This document shows positions 16,843 to 24,673 of a DNA stretch of 56,530 bases, in pieces (the stretch's first letter is position 1; every line of letters begins with the position of its first letter). The notes beneath the pieces were generated by a model. That model did not search any database. It was not told the DNA's origin and saw only the letters and a program-made list of their open reading frames with translations. Where the stretch lies: NCBI RefSeq assembly GCF_014696105.1, contig NZ_JACJPO010000048.1, positions 1 through 56,530 of the forward strand. The letters run 5' to 3'. The translations under genes were made by a program, and so were the position numbers. Source of the stretch: Microcoleus sp. FACHB-1515 (GTDB taxonomy: Bacteria > Cyanobacteriota > Cyanobacteriia > Elainellales > Elainellaceae).

Positions 16843-17822
16843 CGACAAACCCATTTTTTTGTGCAGAAAGCTCACGTGAATCTGGTGTTGATATTGTTGG
16901 CACTGCTTCCGATCATGAGATTTATATTGCGATCGAATGTCCTCCGCCTTGGGAAGCTGATGAAATTGAATCGCGATCGGTTCCCGATAATTTGCGTGAA
17001 CTCATCGAAGAAGTTGATGAGGAATACGATCGCTTTCTCACTCGCTTTTTGTTCATCTATAGCGAACTCAAGCAGGAAAACTGTACGCGGCTGCTGATTT
17101 TTCAGAAGCAGTCAGAACCCGCAATTGCATTCAAGAAGCTGGAGTTTGAGCTTGCTAGTATTGAGGAAGTTGCGCCACTGGTGAAAAACTACCTGATGAA
17201 CGGTTCGATTGATAAAACCTCGATCGAAAACTCATCTAAAGATGTTTTGATTTGTACGCATGGAAGTCGCGATCGCTGCTGTTCCCGCTTTGGCAATCCG
17301 CTTTATCGTCAGGCGGTTAAGATTGTGAATGATCGATCGCTGGATGTTCGCATTTGGCAGGCGAGTCACATCGGCGGACACCGCATGGCTCCCACCGCAA
17401 TTACCTTTCCGGATGTGCGGTATTACGGCTATCTTGATGCTGATTCGCTTACCTCAATCTTGACGAGAACTGGGGATTTTCAGTCTTTGCAAAATCTGTA
17501 TCGCGGCTGCGGAATATTGCCTTGGGCAGTGCAGTTTGTTGAGCGCGAACTAATGTTTCAAGCAGGGTGGAAATGGTTTGATTGGGCGATCGACGGTCGC
17601 GTTCTTGAACACAACGACGATGAGAGTTTTAACCAGGTTGAATTAATCGTTGAAACGCCGGAGGGCGCTCGCCAAACCTACACTGCAACTGTTGTTCTAG
17701 ATGACAGTAAAATTATTTATCTCAAGGGATCGTGCAGCAGCGAATCTGCTTCTAGAGTCGAGCAATATATCGTTAGAAACTTGACGCTGGTTGAGTCTAT
17801 CCGCTTCAATGCTTCTGCATAG
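16839..17822 (+). CDS. Sucrase/ferredoxin-like (Apd1-type) thioredoxin-fold [2Fe-2S] protein
   Basis: 327-residue cytosolic protein of the Suc_Fer-like family. Visible motifs: an N-terminal Cys in FFCAESSRESGVDIVGTA, IECPPPW, then ICTHGSRDRCCSRFG with the cluster-binding cysteines and HIGGHRMAPTAITFPDVRYYG with the histidine motif; the C-terminal part is less conserved. The family has thioredoxin-like ferredoxin domains; yeast Apd1 binds an unusual Cys/His [2Fe-2S] cluster. Start codon overlaps the binding-protein stop, and an ABC transporter follows 15 bases later. I infer an electron-transfer role, possibly reducing imported ferric siderophore to free iron, as FhuF or siderophore-interacting reductases do. 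Confidence 0.85.
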   Translation: MTTNPFFCAESSRESGVDIVGTASDHEIYIAIECPPPWEADEIESRSVPDNLRELIEEVDEEYDRFLTRFLFIYSELKQENCTRLLIFQKQSEPAIAFKKLEFELASIEEVAPLVKNYLMNGSIDKTSIENSSKDVLICTHGSRDRCCSRFGNPLYRQAVKIVNDRSLDVRIWQASHIGGHRMAPTAITFPDVRYYGYLDADSLTSILTRTGDFQSLQNLYRGCGILPWAVQFVERELMFQAGWKWFDWAIDGRVLEHNDDESFNQVELIVETPEGARQTYTATVVLDDSKIIYLKGSCSSESASRVEQYIVRNLTLVESIRFNASA

Positions 17823-17837
17823 ATCGGGGATGCACGA

Positions 17838-19649
17838 ATGACAGATGCCAAAATTCCAGGCTGGCGATACCGTTCCGGGACGCCACGATCGCTCTGGCAG
17901 CTAATCCTTTACGCGCCCAAACTTTACAGCATCGATAGCCTGTTTTGGGTTGCGATCGAAGGCATTCCCGCGATCGATGGCTTGCTGATCGGTGCATTTT
18001 TCGACGCGCTGACGGGGGAATCGTGGCTGTCTACAGGGCAAGCGATCGCACTCTTATTAATAGCAACGATCGCGCATATTGCGGTGATTTTGGCAGGGCG
18101 ATTCACCAAAACACAGCACCGTTTTACCGTTAGCGCTTTAGTCAGGCGGAATTTGCTCGATCGATTGCTGCACCGACCCGGAGCCGCACCGCTGGCAGTG
18201 GGCAATCGCACGGTCTCGACGGGTGAGGCGATCAGCTATTTTCGGGAAGATGTCGATCAAATTGAAGATGCGGTGGCGGGCGTGTCTGAGATTGCCGGAT
18301 CGGGATTGTTTGCGCTGGGATCGTTCGTGATTTTGCTGGCGATCGATCCGCAAATTACGCTGCTCGTCTTCGTTCCGCTTGCCGTAATCGTCCTCCTCGT
18401 GCAGCAAGTGCAAACGCGAATCAAGCGCTATCGTCGTGCCAGTCGTCACGCCACCGAACAGGTGACGGGCATGGCGGGCGAAATGTTTAACTCGGTGCAG
18501 GCGATCAAAGTGGCGGGAGCCGAAGATCACGTTTTGGCGCACTTTCGGCAGATCAACGACCAGCGGCGGCGCGTGATGATTCGCGATCGCCTGCTCACGG
18601 CTCTGCTCGACTCCAGCTTTCAAAATCTCGTCAGCTTCGGGACAAGTTTGATTCTGCTGGTGGCGGCTCAAGCGATGCGATCGGGGCGATCGACGCTCAC
18701 CGTCGGCGAACTGGCGATGTTCATCTACTACCTCGGCTTCATCACTTCATTTCTCACCTTTTTAGGCGAATCGATCGCGCTCTACAAACAAACCGAAGTT
18801 TCCTTTGAGCGCATGGCCGCACTCGTTCCCGCTGACTCGGATGCGCTGGCGATCGTCGCCCACCAGCCGCTCTACCTGCAACCCTTAGGAGATCAGCCGC
18901 CCCGCTTGCCCGATCGAACTCCGCAAGACCGGATTCCCTTGAGCGAACTGCGAGCCGAAAACTTAACCTACCGCTATCCCAAAACGGGGCAAGGCATTAC
19001 TAATGTTAGTTTGCAACTCGATCGCGGCAGTCTCACGGTCATCACCGGACGAGTGGGCGCGGGGAAAACAACGCTGCTGCGCGTCCTGCTGGGACTGCTG
19101 CCGCTTGAATCGGGCGCGATCTATTGGAACGATCGCCCCATTGCTAACCCTGCGGAATTTTTTGTGCCGCCGCAAAGTGCCTACACGCCGCAAACGCCGC
19201 AGCTTTTCAGCGATTCTTTACTGCAAAATTTGCTGCTGGGCTGGCCGGATGATGCCCTGACGGAAGCGATCGATCTGGCCGTATTTGAAGCCGATGTCGC
19301 CGCAATGCCAAAAGGCTTGCAGACGATCGTGGGGGCAAAAGGAATGCGCTTGTCGGGCGGACAGTTGCAGCGGGCGGCAGCGGCTCGAATGTTTGTCCGT
19401 CAGCCGGAACTGCTCGTTTTTGATGATTTATCCAGTGCGCTTGATATTCAGACGGAACTGAAGCTGTGGGCACGATTGTTTGATGTGGCAAAGCGATCGC
19501 ACTGGCAGCCGACTTACCTGGTTGTTTCCCATCGCCGCCCGATTTTGAAACGTGCCGATCGCATTCTCGTTCTCGATCGCGGTCAGGTTATTGCAGCAGG
19601 CAGCTATGTCCAACTGATTACTCAACCGGAACTACGACAATTTTGGTGA
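17838..19649 (+). CDS. ABC exporter-fold transporter, permease fused to ATPase (module C)
   Basis: 603 residues: type-1 exporter membrane domain (about 20-320), ATPase domain with Walker A GRVGAGKTT (404-412), Q-loop TPQTPQ, canonical signature LSGGQ (505-509) and H-loop VVSHRR. Walker B reads LLVFDDLSSALD, with Asp in place of the catalytic Glu at about 530. A lone half transporter with that change would be a poor ATPase; the partner with an intact Glu and an altered LSAGQ signature is encoded at 5428-7203, and together they would make one good and one degenerate site. It lies 15 bases after the ferredoxin-like gene in the module C operon. Direction of transport is not readable; import of siderophore (IrtAB-like) is attractive. 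Confidence 0.88.
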   Translation: MTDAKIPGWRYRSGTPRSLWQLILYAPKLYSIDSLFWVAIEGIPAIDGLLIGAFFDALTGESWLSTGQAIALLLIATIAHIAVILAGRFTKTQHRFTVSALVRRNLLDRLLHRPGAAPLAVGNRTVSTGEAISYFREDVDQIEDAVAGVSEIAGSGLFALGSFVILLAIDPQITLLVFVPLAVIVLLVQQVQTRIKRYRRASRHATEQVTGMAGEMFNSVQAIKVAGAEDHVLAHFRQINDQRRRVMIRDRLLTALLDSSFQNLVSFGTSLILLVAAQAMRSGRSTLTVGELAMFIYYLGFITSFLTFLGESIALYKQTEVSFERMAALVPADSDALAIVAHQPLYLQPLGDQPPRLPDRTPQDRIPLSELRAENLTYRYPKTGQGITNVSLQLDRGSLTVITGRVGAGKTTLLRVLLGLLPLESGAIYWNDRPIANPAEFFVPPQSAYTPQTPQLFSDSLLQNLLLGWPDDALTEAIDLAVFEADVAAMPKGLQTIVGAKGMRLSGGQLQRAAAARMFVRQPELLVFDDLSSALDIQTELKLWARLFDVAKRSHWQPTYLVVSHRRPILKRADRILVLDRGQVIAAGSYVQLITQPELRQFW

Positions 19650-19708
19650 ACTCATTTTAATCATTCTTTTCGATCGAATTTGGACAATCTCAAACGGAGT
19701 ACGAGTGG

Positions 19709-20410
19709 CTACACCGAGTCGGGATCAATGCCCAGTTCTCGTAACTTGGCCGCTAGCCGTTCTGCTTTATCTTCTGCGGCTTGCCTCGCATTTTCTGCGG
19801 CTTGCCTAGCATTCTCGGCCTCAGCATGAGTTAAAAGTTTTTCACCCGTTGCTGGATTATAAAAACGAAGTTCTCCTTGTTCCAAGCGGAGTTCTAAACC
19901 TAAAACTCGACTGGCGATCGACAGTCCACCATTAACTAAGTTGGCTGTGGGAAGTGGAAAGTAGTTGCCGTCAATCAGTTGATAGCCTTGCAGGGGAGGA
20001 GTTAGATAGTCGGCACTGGGGTCATACTGAAAATATTCAGGTACGCCCCAGAAGGCATACAGGCCGCGCTTTGTTCCTTGATCTTCGCTGACAGTTGATT
20101 TGGACGTAATTTCTAGAATGAAGCTTGGATACTGGTTGTTTTCCTGCCAAACTTTGTAGGAGGTGCGTTTTCCTTTGGGGCGATCGAAGACAACAAATAC
20201 ATCTGGAGAAACGCTGGCTTTTGGGTTGCCTTCTTCGTAATAAATCAGCAGGTTTCCAGAGACATAAATATTTGACCGATCGGCAAAGAAGATATTCAAA
20301 ACTTCAGTACCATACGCCACATACGGACGCTGGTAATCGCTTTCAGCCATCGGCTTGCCATCAGAATCGGGATAGTCAACGTCTGCGGTTAGAGAAGTTG
20401 CGCTCGTCAT
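19709..20410 (-). CDS. Uma2-family endonuclease-fold protein
   Basis: About 233 residues from the ATG at 20410 (an in-frame start 33 bases upstream is less likely). Uma2/DUF820, PD-(D/E)XK fold: VSPDVFVVFDRPKGKRTSYK, then FILEITSKSTVSEDQGTKRG with the ExxSxxT...K pattern, and GVPEYFQYDPSADYL. The C-terminus has a short heptad-like repeat (ENARQAA twice, coded by near-identical DNA) and ends AAKLRELGIDPDSV, common in this family. These proteins are very numerous in cyanobacteria and their role is unsettled. It sits alone between the module C operon and the TonB locus, on the other strand. Confidence 0.88.
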   Translation of the reverse strand: MTSATSLTADVDYPDSDGKPMAESDYQRPYVAYGTEVLNIFFADRSNIYVSGNLLIYYEEGNPKASVSPDVFVVFDRPKGKRTSYKVWQENNQYPSFILEITSKSTVSEDQGTKRGLYAFWGVPEYFQYDPSADYLTPPLQGYQLIDGNYFPLPTANLVNGGLSIASRVLGLELRLEQGELRFYNPATGEKLLTHAEAENARQAAENARQAAEDKAERLAAKLRELGIDPDSV

Positions 20411-20519
20411 AATCGCCGTTCTCCAGCATGGTGACAGCTTCAATTTAGCATGGGAGTTGCGGCATCATGAATGCTGCTGCGTCCAAGGCTTAAGCAAACG
20501 ATCTATTGAAATTATCATG

Positions 20520-20535
20520 CTCGTTTCTAAACGAG
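20520..20535. repeat. Short inverted repeat upstream of the secreted-protein gene
   Basis: CTCGTTT-CT-AAACGAG, perfect 7-base arms with a 2-base spacer, in the 189-base gap between two divergent genes. Suitable as a small operator or a weak hairpin; no T-run follows. Regulator unknown. Confidence 0.3.
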
Positions 20536-20632
20536 TAAATAGAAACAATTGTTATCAGTCTAGAGAAGATGTGATTCCAGGGCAATTGCGGTTGGCGATC
20601 GCTAGCATGAGAGTAGTGCTTGACTCGTTGCC

Positions 20633-21214
20633 ATGAAGCTACTCACCTGGATTTCAATCTTTTCAGTTGCTGCCTTGTCGATCGCCAGTTCCGCAGCCTT
20701 TGCCCAGACGATCGCCGCCTCTGATGCGCCTGTTGTTGAGTCGGCTGGCCTCACTGCCGATCTAAATGTGCCTTGGTCGCGTCCGGTTCAAGTGGTCGAT
20801 CCGTTTGAAGGCGAATTTTTGGCTGTGTTCGATCGCAACGACATCAGCCAGCGGTTCCGAGACGGCGGTGGTCCCAGTCGATTCGTCAGTCTGTGGAGTC
20901 GCAATTCGATTCGCGTTCTGCTGCTGAGCGAACAAGGGTGTGACCACACATTTTTTAGTCCTTATTTTTCAGGTGCGGTTTGCGATCGCGTGGAAGTGCC
21001 GCGAGTGGTGAGAACGCTGTTCGTGCGTGTGGGCGATTCCGTCCTCGAAATTCCCGGTGAAAACAGCCGCTTTGCCGTGAATGAGGCGGTGGCAGCGGCT
21101 CTGCGAAATGCACCAGAGCAAAACATTGCGATTCGTCTGGTACTTGAAGGCGGTGAAACGATCGACAGCGAAATTGGTAAAGGAACGGTAGCCGCTTGGC
21201 GATCGATTTACTGA
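20633..21214 (+). CDS. Secreted protein of unknown function next to tonB
   Basis: 193 residues with a clear Sec signal (MKLLTWISIFSVAALSIASS, cleavage near AFA). I do not recognise a domain. The mature part has two cysteines in CDHTFFSPYFSGAVCDR that could form a disulfide, and a tail with AVAAALRNAPEQNIAIRLV and ETIDSEIGKGTVAAWRSIY, suggesting a compact periplasmic protein. It is convergent with the tonB gene 71 bases away and lies in the iron island, but nothing in it shows a metal site. Confidence 0.75.
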   Translation: MKLLTWISIFSVAALSIASSAAFAQTIAASDAPVVESAGLTADLNVPWSRPVQVVDPFEGEFLAVFDRNDISQRFRDGGGPSRFVSLWSRNSIRVLLLSEQGCDHTFFSPYFSGAVCDRVEVPRVVRTLFVRVGDSVLEIPGENSRFAVNEAVAAALRNAPEQNIAIRLVLEGGETIDSEIGKGTVAAWRSIY

Positions 21215-21242
21215 CCGCTGGGGATCGCTCCAGGCCGAATCA

Positions 21243-21274
21243 GCTTGGGAAGATTGCTTAGGCTCACCCCAAGC
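21243..21274. terminator. Possible bidirectional terminator between convergent genes
   Basis: Inverted repeat GCTTGGG ... CCCAAGC with an 18-base loop, in the 71 bases between two convergent genes. No U-run follows on either strand, so it is a weak candidate, but position is right. Confidence 0.25.
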
Positions 21275-21285
21275 GAACTCATCGC

Positions 21286-23091
21286 TTAAGGAGTGGTGGG
21301 CGCGGCTTCGGCAGGTGGTGCTTCTGGCACTGGATCGGGGCGGGGTGCAGGCTCACGCGCAGGCGCAGGATCAGGTCTGCGCTCTGGCCGATTTTCCGGT
21401 CTCCGTTCGGGTCTGCGCTCTGGGCGATTTTCTGGACGGCGTTCGGGTCTGCGCTCTGGGCGTGGTTCAGGTCTAGGTTCGGGTCGGCGTTCTGGGCGTG
21501 GTTCGGGCGCGGGTTCGGGTCTAGGTTCTGGAGTGCGATCGACGGGTCGTTCGGGTCTGGGTTCTGGAGTGCGATCGGGCTGTTCATCTGCCGGAGTTGG
21601 GCGACGGGCAGGCGCGGGATCAGGACGGCGATCGGGTTCAGGATCAGGACGAGAGGCTGGCTCTCGCGCTGGAGCGGGATCAGGAGAAGGTTCAGGCCGT
21701 TCTGCTGGCGCTTCGTTCGCGGGTGCGGTCGGCGTTTCTGGTGTGTCTGCCGAGGGCGTGTCAGGAGACGAGGCTGGAGGCGTTTCGCGATCGGGGGTGC
21801 GATCGGGTTCTGGGGCATCGCGATCCGGTTCCGGCTGTGCTTCGCGATCGACTGCGGCGGGTTGGGGCGATCGATCTTCGCTAGGACTGGCGGCAGCTTC
21901 GGGCGATCGGGTTGGGGCTTCTGCGGCCTCTGGTTCAGGATCAGAAATTACAATACTGCGACGCTCACCTCGTTCACGAGCTTGTTCTTCTGCTTCTGAA
22001 CCTGGTTGAACAAAGTTGAATTCAACCGAGATTCGATCTCCAGGTCTAGCTCCCTGCAATCTTGCTTGGCGAGCCTGCCGGAGTGCCGTGCGATCCAAAG
22101 CTGCATTACCGCTCGATCGAGCAAGGACAGGGAAAGGTTGCCCCTGAGCGTCGATTTCAAACGTTACCAAAGCGGTTCCTTCTGCTCCGTCTGCGTCTTC
22201 TGGATATTCCGGTTCACAATTACGGCAGGTAATCTCACGAGAGCTACTGTCTCGTCTAGGGCGATTCTCCTCTGGAGGAGTTGCATTGCCGCGATCGCCC
22301 TCCTCACCTGTTCCGGTTCCTTCGCCTGTTCCTGTCCCTGTCCCCGTTCCTGTCCCTTCACCCGAACCGTTGCCTTCACCTATACCCGTTCCCGTTCCCA
22401 AGCCTGTGCCTGTTCCTAAGCCTGCGCCCGCACCCGGAGCAACTGCTGTTTCCGTTTGGTCGCTGCTTCCAGCTTCGGCTTGACGAGCCGCTTCACGTTC
22501 AGCATCGCGATCGCGCCGCAGTTGTTCTAGCAAATCTCTGAAGTTAGAAGCCGCCGTTTGAGTTTCAGGCGTAGCGGTGGGCGAGACAGACGGCGTGGGC
22601 TGAGGTGTGGCGGAAGCGATCGGTGTAGGTGTAGCGGTCGCTTCGGGGGAAGGGCTTGGTTCAGGTGTCGGACTGGCTTCTGGACTGGGGACGATCGCAG
22701 CTTCGGGCGTGGGTTCTGGTTCGGGTACAAGCTCTGGCGGCGGTTCGACGGGTTCGATCGGCGCGGCGGCTTCGATCGGAGGAGCAACTTGAGGAGGAGC
22801 TTGGGGAGATCGTGCAGCACTGCCGCCTTCACTGCCACCGCTGCCCGTCAGCACTTCCGCATCGGATTCGGGTTCCGGTTCCACTTCTTCAACTTCCGGT
22901 TCATCGATGCTGTCGGTGACAATGATGATTTCTTCTTGTTGAGCTAAATCAGGCTGAAAAAATGGCTTGACGTTTGCCAGCAGCAGGGCAGCGTGGAATG
23001 CGATCGATCCGCCCAACGCCCGCAGCAATAGTGTCTTGAGCGTTTTCTTTTGCGATTCTCGCTGTTGAGCAACAAATTCTGAAGAAATCAT
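21286..23091 (-). CDS. tonB: TonB-family energy transducer with long proline/arginine-rich tail
   Basis: 601 residues. One N-terminal membrane helix (about 21-40, LLLRALGGSIAFHAALLLAN), a Pro/Glu-rich spacer (about 65-180), a Gly-Thr/Gly-Glu repeat (about 220-262), then a TonB C-terminal domain at about 286-362 (EPEYPEDADGAEGTALVTFE; GNAALDRTALRQARQARLQG). Unlike classical TonB, about 240 residues follow this domain: an Arg/Pro/Glu-rich low-complexity tail with PERRPE, PEPRPE and PENRPE units. A CRNC motif stands at the start of the folded domain. It should link ExbB-ExbD, encoded divergently, with the four receptors. The tail could contact peptidoglycan or membrane; no evidence for that here. 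Confidence 0.88.
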   Translation of the reverse strand: MISSEFVAQQRESQKKTLKTLLLRALGGSIAFHAALLLANVKPFFQPDLAQQEEIIIVTDSIDEPEVEEVEPEPESDAEVLTGSGGSEGGSAARSPQAPPQVAPPIEAAAPIEPVEPPPELVPEPEPTPEAAIVPSPEASPTPEPSPSPEATATPTPIASATPQPTPSVSPTATPETQTAASNFRDLLEQLRRDRDAEREAARQAEAGSSDQTETAVAPGAGAGLGTGTGLGTGTGIGEGNGSGEGTGTGTGTGTGEGTGTGEEGDRGNATPPEENRPRRDSSSREITCRNCEPEYPEDADGAEGTALVTFEIDAQGQPFPVLARSSGNAALDRTALRQARQARLQGARPGDRISVEFNFVQPGSEAEEQARERGERRSIVISDPEPEAAEAPTRSPEAAASPSEDRSPQPAAVDREAQPEPDRDAPEPDRTPDRETPPASSPDTPSADTPETPTAPANEAPAERPEPSPDPAPAREPASRPDPEPDRRPDPAPARRPTPADEQPDRTPEPRPERPVDRTPEPRPEPAPEPRPERRPEPRPEPRPERRPERRPENRPERRPERRPENRPERRPDPAPAREPAPRPDPVPEAPPAEAAPTTP

Positions 23092-23518
23092 GTTTGTCGA
23101 GTCAGGGCTGATGAAAAGTCAGAAGTTTTTGACTAATTTTTTGATGAAAACTGATTGCTGAACTGAGCGAGCAGCGATCGAAAATCTTGTGAAAGGCGAT
23201 CGCTTAGAACTCGCTTTCAGAATTCTAGGTCAAAGGCAGCTTATTGCAAGCAATTACCAAGATGTCTGCTCCAGATCACCTTACAACACTTCACGCCAGT
23301 TATTTTGTCTACTGGCAAACAGCCTAAACAGCAAGCATAGGAACACTTTGCAGCAGTATTGCGAGTTTTGCTAAGCATTCAGGCTTGACAAGAGTTCTCA
23401 TTAAGCATACTGTTCTTTGAGAAAGATTTTTGTTGTCAATCAGAATTTGCCTGCGAATTGCGGCAGATGCGATTTTGCAAGGATGCGCTGAGGCGAGAAA
23501 GGGAGGAACGAGTTTGTC
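23092..23518. other. Divergent tonB/exbB control region without a gene
   Basis: 427 bases between the divergent tonB and exbB genes. No convincing reading frame. It holds the exbB-side promoter described separately and a HIP1 site near 23.2 kb. The tonB side is AT-rich with runs such as TGACTAATTTTTTGATGAAAAC, where a promoter is likely but not clear. Confidence 0.5.
23385..23423 (+). promoter_or_regulatory. Sigma-70 promoter for exbB-exbD flanked by TTCTCA/TGAGAA
   Basis: TTGACA at 23385-23390, a 17-base spacer, TACTGT at 23408-23413. TTCTCA (23395-23400) in the spacer and TGAGAA (23418-23423) just past the -10 are inverted copies of the half site seen at other iron genes of the window. The long spacing differs from a standard Fur box, so repression by Fur is possible but unproven. 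The exbB ATG is about 100 bases downstream. Confidence 0.5.
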
Positions 23519-24178
23519 ATGCTAATTACCGATTTGTTTGCGGCAGGCGGAATTGTGATGTATCCGCTGCTGATATTTTCGATTTTGGCGATCGCCCTGA
23601 TTATTGAGCGCTGCATCTTTTGGTCAAAGGTGAATCGTCAGCAAAAGCGCGTCGTGCGTGAGGCGTTAGCGGGTTACGAAGCAGGTTCGGACACGGTTTT
23701 GCCGAAGCTCAAAAAGCATGGCGACTTGCCGATCGCCCGCATCCTGATCGAGGCAATGGAAATGGAATATGCACCTCCGCAGGCGTTTCACAACTTCATT
23801 GAGGGCGCAATTCAGGCAGAACTCCCGTTACTGCGTCGGTTTAACACCATCTTTGATACGATCGTGGCCGCTGCTCCGCTGCTGGGACTGCTAGGGACAG
23901 TGCTGGGACTGATTCGATCGTTTGCCAGCCTCGATCTAGGCAGCGTCGGACAGGAAGGGACGGCGAGAGTGACAGGCGGGATCAGTGAAGCGCTGGTTTC
24001 GACCGCATCGGGTTTGGTCGTGGCTCTCTTGGTGCTGCTGTTTGCCAATATTTTCCGAGGCTTCTACCGTCGCCAGTTGGCTTTGATTCAGGAATATACC
24101 AATCAGCTTGAAGCGCTGCATTTCTGTCGGTTTGAGGCCAATCGAACCGGAGAGCCAGTGCGACTGGAACGCCTGTAA
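23519..24178 (+). CDS. exbB: ExbB/TolQ/MotA-family proton channel subunit
   Basis: 219 residues with three membrane helices: about 8-30 (GGIVMYPLLIFSILAIALII), about 115-135 in the segment FDTIVAAAPLLGLLGTVLGL, and about 155-180 (ALVSTASGLVVALLVLLFAN). The GTVxGLIxSF and A-L-x-(S/T)-T-A-x-G motifs are the family's proton-path signature. With ExbD it drives TonB using the proton gradient. ATG at 23519; the ExbD gene follows 32 bases later. The only ExbB in the window, so it probably serves all four receptors. Confidence 0.93.
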   Translation: MLITDLFAAGGIVMYPLLIFSILAIALIIERCIFWSKVNRQQKRVVREALAGYEAGSDTVLPKLKKHGDLPIARILIEAMEMEYAPPQAFHNFIEGAIQAELPLLRRFNTIFDTIVAAAPLLGLLGTVLGLIRSFASLDLGSVGQEGTARVTGGISEALVSTASGLVVALLVLLFANIFRGFYRRQLALIQEYTNQLEALHFCRFEANRTGEPVRLERL

Positions 24179-24210
24179 AAACCTTTTCAATCCTCTACTT
24201 CTTACTGCTC

Positions 24211-24621
24211 ATGGCAATTCGTGACGACGATCTCGACATTCCTCCTCAGATCAATATCGTGCCGATGATTGATGTGATCTTCGCGATTTTGACCTTTTTC
24301 ATCATGGCAACGTTGTTTCTAACCCGATCGGAAGGCTTACCCGTCAATCTACCCAATGCCCAAACCGCTACGCTCACCAACTCACGTGAACAGCGGCTCA
24401 CCGTTACTGTCAACGAACAAGGCGAAGTGCTGCTCGATCGCCAACCAGTCACTGTGGAAAACCTCGCCGCGCAAGTGCGATCGCAAAAGGGAAATCAACC
24501 TGAAATTCTCGTGGTGATCAATGCCGATCGCGCGGTTGATCACGGTACAGTCATCACCGTCATGGATCAGCTTCGGACGATTCCGGGCGTGAAGCTGGGG
24601 ATCGCTGCAAAGCGCGAGTAG
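24211..24621 (+). CDS. exbD: ExbD/TolR-family protein
   Basis: 136 residues. One N-terminal membrane helix with the essential Asp (about residue 21) in INIVPMIDVIFAILTFFIMA, then a periplasmic domain (VNEQGEVLLDRQPVTVENLA; VINADRAVDHGTVITVMDQL). Length and layout are ordinary for ExbD. Part of the exbB-exbD operon. Confidence 0.94.
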   Translation: MAIRDDDLDIPPQINIVPMIDVIFAILTFFIMATLFLTRSEGLPVNLPNAQTATLTNSREQRLTVTVNEQGEVLLDRQPVTVENLAAQVRSQKGNQPEILVVINADRAVDHGTVITVMDQLRTIPGVKLGIAAKRE

Positions 24622-24645
24622 CGCAGGCAACAGCCGCCTCTCACT

Positions 24646-24663
24646 ATTGAAAATATTCTCAAT
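24646..24663 (+). promoter_or_regulatory. Candidate Fur-like palindrome before module D regulator
   Basis: ATTGAAAATATTCTCAAT is a near-perfect 18-base palindrome (one mismatched pair), 11 bases before the AraC ATG. It is the most symmetric of the sites before the four AraC genes. Fur binding is inferred. Confidence 0.42.
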
Positions 24664-24673
24664 CTAAACGCTC

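Noticed and set aside
21293-22009. 238-codon plus-strand frame rich in Gly, Ser and Arg
   Set aside because: Antisense shadow of the repetitive TonB tail; composition follows from the repeat on the other strand.
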